From Christensenella sp. UBA5399 (GTDB lineage Bacteria > Bacillota > Clostridia > Christensenellales > Christensenellaceae): 7,024 nucleotides of DNA. Location of the stretch: contig DHOD01000108.1 in the NCBI GenBank assembly GCA_002407725.1, positions 4,480-11,503 of the forward strand. The letters run 5' to 3'. Position 1 is the stretch's first letter. Each line of letters starts with the position of its first letter. Shown one piece after another: positions 1 to 4,334 of this stretch. The notes beneath the pieces are model-generated. The model was not told the origin of the DNA. It saw nothing but the letters and a program-made list of their open reading frames with translations, and did not search any database. Both the position numbers and the translations under genes were made by a program.

Positions 1-1024
1 GCCCCTGCCGCTGCCACGCGCTGCGGTCTGTCTTTTTCACATGCTTGTTCAACGCCGCCAGTACATCCTTGGCGTTGCCCGTCACTTCGTAAGCTGCCCG
101 AATGTTTTTGTTGATCTCCGCAGGGTCCACGTCAATGTGCAACACCGCCGCCTGCGTGGCAAACCGCGTACGGTCGGACGTCACCCTGTCCGAGAAGCGC
201 GCGCCCACCGCAATCAACAGGTCGCAGCCCGACACGCACAGCGCCGACACCTTTGTACCGTGCATGCCCACCATTCCGGTGTACTGGCCATCATCCTGCG
301 GGTATGCGCCTATGCCCATCAATGTCGCCGTCACCGGCGCGCCCGTCTTTTTCGCCAGTTCGGCCAGTTCCGCCTCGGCGTCCGCCGCAATGATGCCCCC
401 GCCCGCCATGATCAGCGGCCGCTTGGCTTTGCTGATCGCTTCCACCGCCTTTTTAATGTCTTCCGGGGTAAACGCATTGCCATGGTCACACGGCAGCGGT
501 TCCGCCGGTGTGTATTCGTATTCCTGCGCCGATATGTTTTTGGGTACATCGACCAGCACCGGCCCTTTGCGCCCGCTGTTCGCAATCCGGAACGCCTGGC
601 GGATGCTGTCCGCCAGATGCGCAATGTCTTTGACAATCATGTTATGCTTGGTGATGGGCGAAGTCACGCCCGCAATGTCGATCTCCTGGAAGCTGTCCTT
701 GCCCAGCAGGTCGATGCTGACATTGGATGTGATGGCAACAACCGGCACAGAATCCATATAGGCGTCCGCAATGCCCGTCACCAGGTTTGTCGCCCCCGGC
801 CCGCTGGTCGAGAAAACGACGCCCGTCCTGCCCGTCGCCCTTGCGTATCCTTCCGCCGCGTGGGCCGCGTGCTGCTCGTGGCAGGTCAGTATGTGGTTGA
901 TTTCCCCGCAGTCGTACAGCGCATCGTATATAAACAGCGCCGCACCACCGGGAAATCCAAACACCGTATCAACCCCCTGCTCCTTCAAGCACTCCATGAT
1001 GATGTTCGCACCCGTCAATTTCAC
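1..1024 (-). CDS. ilvB: Acetolactate synthase large (catalytic) subunit, 3' end cut by window edge
   Basis: ThDP-dependent enzyme that condenses two pyruvates to 2-acetolactate, or pyruvate with 2-ketobutyrate to acetohydroxybutyrate: the first common step of Val/Leu/Ile synthesis, in the cytoplasm. Reading the minus strand from 1024 gives 341 uninterrupted codons; the family is usually about 550-570 residues, so the C-terminal ThDP-binding domain lies outside. Visible landmarks are FGFPGGAAL (residues 22-30), HEQHAAHAAEGYARATG (49-65) with the catalytic glutamate at 50, a STSGPGATN segment, SFQEID, the KGPVLVDVPKN segment closing the N-terminal domain, then the central domain with AGGGI, GARFSDRV and HIDVDPAEI. 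The start is the GTG at 1024-1022, eight bases after a perfect AGGAGG (1038-1033). A nearer-upstream ATG at 1032 touches the AGGAGG and stops after three codons. No frameshift is visible. An attenuator-like leader lies directly upstream (1101-1327). The regulatory subunit gene, if adjacent, is beyond the left edge. Identification is secure. Confidence 0.96.
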   Translation of the reverse strand, partial: MKLTGANIIMECLKEQGVDTVFGFPGGAALFIYDALYDCGEINHILTCHEQHAAHAAEGYARATGRTGVVFSTSGPGATNLVTGIADAYMDSVPVVAITSNVSIDLLGKDSFQEIDIAGVTSPITKHNMIVKDIAHLADSIRQAFRIANSGRKGPVLVDVPKNISAQEYEYTPAEPLPCDHGNAFTPEDIKKAVEAISKAKRPLIMAGGGIIAADAEAELAELAKKTGAPVTATLMGIGAYPQDDGQYTGMVGMHGTKVSALCVSGCDLLIAVGARFSDRVTSDRTRFATQAAVLHIDVDPAEINKNIRAAYEVTGNAKDVLAALNKHVKKTDRSAWQRQG

Positions 1025-1032
1025 TTGTCCAT

Positions 1033-1038
1033 CCTCCT
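1033..1038 (-). promoter_or_regulatory. Ribosome binding site of ilvB (fixes the GTG start)
   Basis: The minus strand reads AGGAGG at 1038-1033, followed by eight bases and then GTG at 1024. This is a full-consensus Shine-Dalgarno at standard spacing. It supports the GTG start over the TTG at 1018 and over the out-of-frame ATG at 1032. Confidence 0.85.
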
Positions 1039-1057
1039 TCAAATCCAGTTTCCTGTT

Positions 1058-1079
1058 ACGCCCTCTCCAGGATGGGCGT
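1058..1079 (-). other. Small hairpin between the attenuator and the ilvB RBS
   Basis: On the minus strand ACGCCC (1079-1074) is the exact complement of GGGCGT (1063-1058) across a 10-nt loop. It sits after the terminator and about 20 nt upstream of the AGGAGG, with no T tract after it, so it is not a terminator. It could stabilise the read-through mRNA or be chance; six base pairs are weak evidence. Confidence 0.35.
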
Positions 1080-1100
1080 GTCCTTTGCCTGTCAGTTAAC

Positions 1101-1131
1101 AAAAAAGGTCTGCGCTCATTGCGCAGACCTT
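1101..1131 (-). terminator. Intrinsic terminator of the ilvB leader (attenuator terminator)
   Basis: The minus strand has AAGGTCTGCGC (1131-1121), loop AATGA (1120-1116) and GCGCAGACCTT (1115-1105). This is a perfect 11-bp stem with a 5-nt loop; its 3' arm runs into a T tract (T6 at 1106-1101) and then GTTAAC. It lies 77 nt upstream of the ilvB start and downstream of the ilv promoter and leader peptide, so as a constitutive terminator it would silence ilvB. A conditional attenuator is the natural reading. The arm AAGGTCT (1131-1125) can instead pair with the segment just after the leader-peptide stop. Confidence 0.9.
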
Positions 1132-1156
1132 GTAAACTTCCCAGTTTCTTAAGTCC
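1125..1156 (-). promoter_or_regulatory. Predicted antiterminator helix competing with the attenuator terminator
   Basis: On the minus strand AAACT (1147-1143), loop GGGA and AGTTT (1138-1134) form a perfect 5-bp hairpin. Outside a small internal loop it extends through TT (1152-1151) with AA (1131-1130), and GGAC (1156-1153) with GTCT (1128-1125), with one bulged G at 1129 and one G-U pair. This would sequester the first seven bases of the terminator's 5' arm, so the two structures exclude each other. The proximal strand starts two bases after the leader-peptide stop codon (1160-1158). A ribosome terminating there would cover it and favour the terminator; one stalled further upstream would leave it free. 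The pairing was found by eye and no folding energy was calculated. Confidence 0.6.
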
Positions 1157-1157
1157 T

Positions 1158-1268
1158 CTATTGCCGCCTTTCGCCGCAACCGCAACAAGCCTTATCACTG
1201 CCGCCAATAATGACGACGTTAATAAGGGCGAGGACGAGTATAAAATTATAAGCCGCTTGCATATCCAT
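1158..1268 (-). CDS. Branched-chain amino acid leader peptide (36 aa) of the ilvB attenuator
   Basis: This short minus-strand frame starts at ATG 1268 and ends with TAG at 1160-1158. It is preceded by AAGGA (1280-1276) seven bases before the ATG. Residues 9-21 read FILVLALINVVII, so 10 of codons 10-21 are Ile (4), Leu (3) or Val (3). The tail carries GGSDKACCGCGE, with Cys at 28, 29 and 31. A second in-frame ATG at 1262 is less well placed. The peptide sits between the ilv promoter and the ilvB-proximal terminator, as expected of a leader whose translation senses charged BCAA tRNAs: slow decoding would leave the antiterminator free and let RNA polymerase into ilvB. The hydrophobic run could also be read as a tiny membrane peptide, but position and composition favour a leader. 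I know of no named family for it. Confidence 0.8.
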   Translation of the reverse strand: MDMQAAYNFILVLALINVVIIGGSDKACCGCGERRQ

Positions 1269-1298
1269 TGCGTTTTCCTTACATTTTTCTTGTCTTAT

Positions 1299-1327
1299 AT
1301 AATATAACCCAGACTGCGCGCTGTCAA
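1299..1327 (-). promoter_or_regulatory. Sigma-A-type promoter of the ilvB leader transcript
   Basis: The minus strand has a perfect -35 TTGACA (1327-1322), a 17-bp spacer and -10 TATTAT (1304-1299, five of six matches to TATAAT). Transcription would start near 1292, about a dozen bases before the leader-peptide ribosome binding site. The -35 box begins three bases after the stop codon of the upstream lipoprotein gene. No T-box specifier stem or CodY-like palindrome was recognised between here and ilvB. Confidence 0.85.
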
Positions 1328-1330
1328 CAA

Positions 1331-2212
1331 CTATTTTGTATACGCCTGCAAATCCTGGTCAATATTGTATAATTCGTACAGGCGTCCCAGCGTTTCATAA
1401 TCTTCGGCCTGGAACACATAGTCGTGCAGCCTTGTGCCCAAAAAGCGCATTGCCGAATTGCTGTAGCCCAATATTTTTTCCATGTCTTCCAGCTTATCAT
1501 TTAAGGACAGGGTCGCCGTTTCCTGGTAATTTCCATCTTCCTTCTCTACCTGCTCAACATCTTCTTCCTCAAAATAATAGACCAGGCTTTCGCCTTCCTT
1601 CGATCCGACTTTTATGCGAATAATCCGAAAATCATTTTTATCGCCGATCGAATAGGAAAGCGTCACGTTCAGGTCTTCACCGTCCAGATGCGGCACAAAG
1701 CACGAATCCACCAGATCCGGGTTGGACACAACCGCGAATTCCCCCGACGCATCGGGCTCCACCGTGAACCCTTCCACCAGCTCCTGCGCTTTTTGCACGC
1801 GCTGGAGGGCATCTTTCTGCAATTGGCAGTCGTCGGCATTCTGCGCGATATAATCGTTCAAAAGCGCCTCCGCCTCACCATAATCGTGCATCACCACCGC
1901 GCCTTTCAGTTGCTCCTTTAACGCCGCATCGTCAAACGATGCGGGCTGCGGGTATTCATCCTGCGCCAGCTCATACCCCGGGCCTATGATAAACGGGTTG
2001 GAATCGTCATCCGCGCTGCTCACCGCGTCTTCCGCCGCTGCGTCGCCTTCCGGGCTTTCCGCTGCCGGGGCAACACTCGCCTCCACCTGGGGCGAATTCT
2101 CATTGGCCGGCGGGGGTGTTATCTCCGGTTCCGCTACCGCTTCCGCCGACGTACACGCCGCCAGCGCAAACGCAAACATACATATCAATACAACTGTAAC
2201 AATCCTTCTCAT
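1331..2212 (-). CDS. Putative secreted lipoprotein of unknown function, 293 aa
   Basis: The N-terminus is a type II signal peptide: MRR, a hydrophobic stretch (residues 4-18) and the lipobox LAAC with Cys20 as the predicted lipidation site, so the protein should be anchored on the outer face of the membrane. Residues 21 to about 75 are a low-complexity Ala/Glu/Pro/Ser linker, typical of a tether. The rest (about 90-293) is an acidic, apparently globular domain with helical segments (a QLQKDALQRVQKAQELVEG stretch) and a YYFEEEDVEQVEKEDG segment. I recognise no catalytic motif and no named family. The ATG at 2212 follows AGGGATGG at suitable distance. Two other ATGs just upstream are in other frames, and the one at 2217 stops after two codons. 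The gene has its own predicted promoter (2285-2313). No terminator follows: its TAG is three bases before the ilv -35 box. A substrate-binding or envelope-stress role would be guesswork. Confidence 0.85.
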   Translation of the reverse strand: MRRIVTVVLICMFAFALAACTSAEAVAEPEITPPPANENSPQVEASVAPAAESPEGDAAAEDAVSSADDDSNPFIIGPGYELAQDEYPQPASFDDAALKEQLKGAVVMHDYGEAEALLNDYIAQNADDCQLQKDALQRVQKAQELVEGFTVEPDASGEFAVVSNPDLVDSCFVPHLDGEDLNVTLSYSIGDKNDFRIIRIKVGSKEGESLVYYFEEEDVEQVEKEDGNYQETATLSLNDKLEDMEKILGYSNSAMRFLGTRLHDYVFQAEDYETLGRLYELYNIDQDLQAYTK

Positions 2213-2253
2213 ACCATACCATCCCTAAAGTTAATCATTTCATATATTCTCTG

Positions 2254-2271
2254 AGGCATGTTCACATGCCT
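2254..2271 (-). other. Hairpin at the predicted 5' end of the lipoprotein mRNA
   Basis: The minus strand reads AGGCATG (2271-2265), loop TGAA, CATGCCT (2260-2254), a perfect 7-bp stem with a 4-nt loop. No T tract follows on either strand, so it is not an intrinsic terminator for the acyltransferase. It would lie within about 7-10 nt of the predicted transcription start (near 2278) and 42 nt before the start codon, where a 5' stem-loop could protect the mRNA. It could equally be a dyad operator. Confidence 0.5.
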
Positions 2272-2284
2272 GAATCCAGAACAT

Positions 2285-2313
2285 ATTTTAGCATTACGGG
2301 TGGCCGGACGCAA
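2285..2313 (-). promoter_or_regulatory. Predicted promoter of the lipoprotein gene (extended -10)
   Basis: The minus strand has -10 TAAAAT (2290-2285, five of six) preceded by TGC, giving an extended TGn -10. There is a weak -35, TTGCGT (2313-2308), at exactly 17 bp. It falls in the AT-rich spacer after the acyltransferase stop and would start transcription near 2278. The rest of the 149-bp spacer 2213-2361 holds only the hairpin at 2254-2271; I see no gene and no clear terminator in it. Confidence 0.55.
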
Positions 2314-2361
2314 TCATTTATTGATTTATTTACACAATCGAAACAATTCATTGCAGCAAAA

Positions 2362-3432
2362 TTATACCAAGCGATTCAGTAAGGGGATTTTTTTCAGAAC
2401 CCAAGAAACAAAAACCGAACCGAAAAAGCACAAACAGGTTATTATTGGTATGGAAAAAACCGGCGAAAACGAAGCGGCAGAAAGCCCCAACTTAATAAAG
2501 ACAAATATGAACGCATAATGAATCAAGTACACACCAAAGCTCGCACTGGCAAAGAAGCGAACCGATGCCAGCGTTTTCTCTTTAAAAGCTCTTTTGGAAA
2601 ACAAGCTTTTAAATAATAAAAAAATGGCACTACTACAGAAAATAATATTAGGAGAATACGGTTCCAGAAAAACATTTTGTGGAATTTCTTCATTCTGATG
2701 CGCGGCAAGAGTAAAAAATACGGTGGCCAACAAACCTGCAATCCCCAACGTATAAACGATCATTTTCACATGCTTACTAAAGCTATAGGTTTTCAGATAA
2801 TATCCCAGCACAAATAACAAAACATAACCCGAAACCATCGTTAAATTAAGAAAGAATTCCAGTCTGCTTAAAAAAGCCAATTGTGGTATGTACGCAAGAT
2901 AGGGCAGCAACGAGGTAAACAAAAAACCGATCAGTAAGAAGTATTCCAGCTGTTTTTTTGTAGACGATTTGATGACCGCCCGCAAAACAGGTGATGCGAT
3001 ATATAACCCTATCAGCGTATACAGAAACCATAGAATAAGGAATCCGTCAACAGACAACAGGGAATATAACGCACCCGGTAAGTCCTGCAGTCCAACCGGA
3101 ACACCATTTATAGCCCTTTCAAGATAGAAGTAAAAGACACCCCAGAACACCAGCGGAACCAACAGCCGTGGAATATGTTTTGTAAAAATTGTTTTTATAG
3201 AAATGCTCTTCTGGGGATCCAGAAAAAACATACCGCTCAGCATAAAAAACACTGGTACCGAAAATCGCACACATATATTAAATAACTCACTGATTAAATA
3301 ATCCGTACCACTGTCTTCATAAGTAAACATTCCAATTCCGCTCACATGTAACATAACCACTGCAACAGCAGCGACAATTCTTAAAATATCGGGATAGACC
3401 ATCCTGTTTTTATTGACCAACTGTTCTGACAT
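2362..3432 (-). CDS. Acyltransferase family 3 integral membrane protein (O-acetyltransferase type), 356 aa
   Basis: Membrane acyltransferase of the OatA/WecH/NodX superfamily (Acyltransferase_3). Members move acyl groups, usually acetyl, onto sugars of cell-surface polymers. The N-terminal signature is clear: YPDILRIVAAVAVVMLHV with Asp15, Arg18 and the key His29, then the second conserved block CVRFSVPVFFMLSG with Arg56. Roughly ten hydrophobic segments follow up to the C-terminus, including a GVYLIHY block near the end as in other members. Length is normal for a stand-alone acyltransferase with no extracellular SGNH domain. The ATG at 3432 follows GAGGGG seven bases upstream. The gene is much more AT-rich than its neighbours, with many AAA, ATA and TTT codons, suggesting separate acquisition. 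It has its own predicted promoter (3474-3502). Its substrate is unknown; acetylation of the polysaccharide made by the operon at 4324-7024 is possible but unproven. Confidence 0.9.
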   Translation of the reverse strand: MSEQLVNKNRMVYPDILRIVAAVAVVMLHVSGIGMFTYEDSGTDYLISELFNICVRFSVPVFFMLSGMFFLDPQKSISIKTIFTKHIPRLLVPLVFWGVFYFYLERAINGVPVGLQDLPGALYSLLSVDGFLILWFLYTLIGLYIASPVLRAVIKSSTKKQLEYFLLIGFLFTSLLPYLAYIPQLAFLSRLEFFLNLTMVSGYVLLFVLGYYLKTYSFSKHVKMIVYTLGIAGLLATVFFTLAAHQNEEIPQNVFLEPYSPNIIFCSSAIFLLFKSLFSKRAFKEKTLASVRFFASASFGVYLIHYAFIFVFIKLGLSAASFSPVFSIPIITCLCFFGSVFVSWVLKKIPLLNRLV

Positions 3433-3470
3433 TTTCCTTCCCCTCTTAAAAACACCGAATTATCTCATTG

Positions 3471-3513
3471 AATAGAATATCATAAACGTTTTTTTCGGGC
3501 AAGGCATTCTATT
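3471..3513. repeat. 8-bp inverted repeat flanking the acyltransferase promoter
   Basis: AATAGAAT (3471-3478) has an exact inverted copy, ATTCTATT (3506-3513). One arm overlaps the predicted -10 and the other lies just upstream of the predicted -35. This is a plausible regulator-binding arrangement, but in such AT-rich sequence an 8-bp match can arise by chance. Confidence 0.3.
3474..3502 (-). promoter_or_regulatory. Predicted promoter of the acyltransferase gene
   Basis: The minus strand has TTGCCC (3502-3497), a 17-bp spacer and TATTCT (3479-3474). Each box matches consensus in four of six positions. It lies about 40 bp before the start codon in the divergent intergenic region 3433-3608, which otherwise holds only the plus-strand promoter for the neighbouring hydrolase. 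Confidence 0.45.
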
Positions 3514-3575
3514 TCCCCTGACTGCATCCCCATTTTTTCAACTTATCCAAAATACATAGCATTTTTCAGCAAAAC

Positions 3576-3584
3576 TGGTATAAA
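3576..3584 (+). promoter_or_regulatory. Predicted extended -10 promoter of the MBL-fold hydrolase gene
   Basis: TGGTATAAA (3576-3584) fits an extended -10 (TGn plus TATAAA, five of six). No good -35 is present at 16-18 bp, as is usual when an extended -10 is used. Transcription would start near 3591, so the upstream ATG at 3585 would fall outside the transcript. This supports the ATG at 3609 as the real start. Confidence 0.5.
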
Positions 3585-3608
3585 ATGATATGTAATGGAG
3601 GTACTGCC

Positions 3609-4334
3609 ATGCAAAAATCACACATCACATACCTGGACAACAGCGGCTTTGCGCTGGAGACGGGCGAACGATTTTTTGTGTTCGACTATTACAACAACCA
3701 CCCCGCAGGCGGGCGGCTTGGCCTTGCTGGCGGTGTGATCGACCCGGCGGAGATCGCGGGCAAAAACGTGTTTGTGTTTGTATCCCACGCGCATTATGAC
3801 CATTACAACAAAGTGATTTTTCAGTGGGAGCGTCAAATCAAAAACATCCACTACATCTTATCTGATGATATACCCCCGCGCCACGGCGCGCTTATAGCCA
3901 CACCCGGCCAATCCTACGAATTGGACGGCATGCGCATAGATGTGCTGCGCTCCACCGACGAAGGCGCCGCATTTTTGATCGACGCTGGCGGGCAGGTAAT
4001 CTACCACGCGGGCGACCTCAACTGGTGGCACTGGGAGGGCGAAGACCCCCGGTGGAACGCCGACATGGCGGCGGCCTACCAAAAAGAAATACATCGGTTA
4101 AAGGATGTGGCTATCGACATCGCATTTGTGCCGGTAGACCCGCGGCTGGGCGATAACCTGCTGCTGGGGGTCGACCACCTGATGCGCACAGCCGATGTGC
4201 GGTTGGCCGTCCCCATGCATTACAGCGCCAACCAAAAAGCAGTGGCAAACGCCATTGCCACTGCCCCGCAAACCGGGCCGTACCGTTCCAGGATCGTGCC
4301 GCCCCTGCGCCGCGGCCAAAGCATCACAGTTTGA
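3609..4334 (+). CDS. UlaG-like metallo-beta-lactamase-fold metal-dependent hydrolase, 241 aa
   Basis: Cytoplasmic enzyme of the metallo-beta-lactamase superfamily, closest in layout to the UlaG/YtkL-type group (COG2220-like). The metal ligands are present: HAHYDH (His60, His62, Asp64, His65), an HAGDLN motif with the bridging Asp136, and the C-terminal His204 in PMHYS. The short WWHWEGED stretch after HAGDLN is distinctive. There is no signal peptide or membrane segment. The substrate cannot be read from the sequence; related proteins include the L-ascorbate-6-phosphate lactonase UlaG and many uncharacterised hydrolases. The start is ATG 3609, seven bases after GGAGG (3597-3601). An in-frame ATG at 3585 would add eight residues but lies upstream of that site. 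It is the only plus-strand gene here, divergent from the acyltransferase. Its last 11 bases overlap the end of the opposing flippase gene, and codons near its 3' end also encode the flippase operon's terminator on the other strand. Confidence 0.9.
   Translation: MQKSHITYLDNSGFALETGERFFVFDYYNNHPAGGRLGLAGGVIDPAEIAGKNVFVFVSHAHYDHYNKVIFQWERQIKNIHYILSDDIPPRHGALIATPGQSYELDGMRIDVLRSTDEGAAFLIDAGGQVIYHAGDLNWWHWEGEDPRWNADMAAAYQKEIHRLKDVAIDIAFVPVDPRLGDNLLLGVDHLMRTADVRLAVPMHYSANQKAVANAIATAPQTGPYRSRIVPPLRRGQSITV
4234..4264 (-). terminator. Intrinsic terminator of the polysaccharide operon, inside the hydrolase coding region
   Basis: The minus strand reads GCAGTGGCAA (4264-4255), loop TGGCGT, TTGCCACTGC (4248-4239), then TTTTT (4238-4234). 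This is a perfect 10-bp stem with a 6-nt loop and a T5 tract. It lies 60 bp past the flippase stop codon (4324) and would end the minus-strand transcript. On the plus strand the same bases encode AVANAIATA-type residues of the hydrolase, and the stem is followed by CCCGC, not T's, so it works in one direction only. Confidence 0.75.

Noticed and set aside
1021..1032. Minus-strand mini-frame ATG GAC AAG TGA overlapping the ilvB start
   Set aside because: Its ATG directly touches the AGGAGG, leaving no spacing for initiation, and it is only three codons. The GTG at 1024 has the correct spacing.
1101..1292. T-box riboswitch as the ilvB regulator
   Set aside because: No AGGGTGGNACCGCG-type T-box motif and no long specifier stem are visible between promoter and terminator. 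The leader is mostly occupied by the peptide frame.
41..1307. Long open frames on the plus strand opposite ilvB and its leader
   Set aside because: They are rich in Arg/His/Pro/Cys, have no recognisable domain, and lie antisense to a clear acetolactate synthase. They result from the GC-rich codon pattern of ilvB.
2254..2271. Hairpin as terminator of the acyltransferase gene
   Set aside because: No T tract follows the stem on either strand, and it lies downstream of the predicted lipoprotein promoter.
2361..2369. Perfect extended -10 (TGGTATAAT on the minus strand) at the acyltransferase stop codon
   Set aside because: The region 17 bp upstream (ATCCCC) does not resemble a -35, and the motif arises from the Leu-Val-stop codons. 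The promoter at 2285-2313 is better placed for the lipoprotein gene.
3585..3608. Upstream in-frame ATG at 3585 as the hydrolase start
   Set aside because: It overlaps the predicted -10 region and has no ribosome binding site, while the GGAGG at 3597-3601 is ideally spaced for the ATG at 3609.
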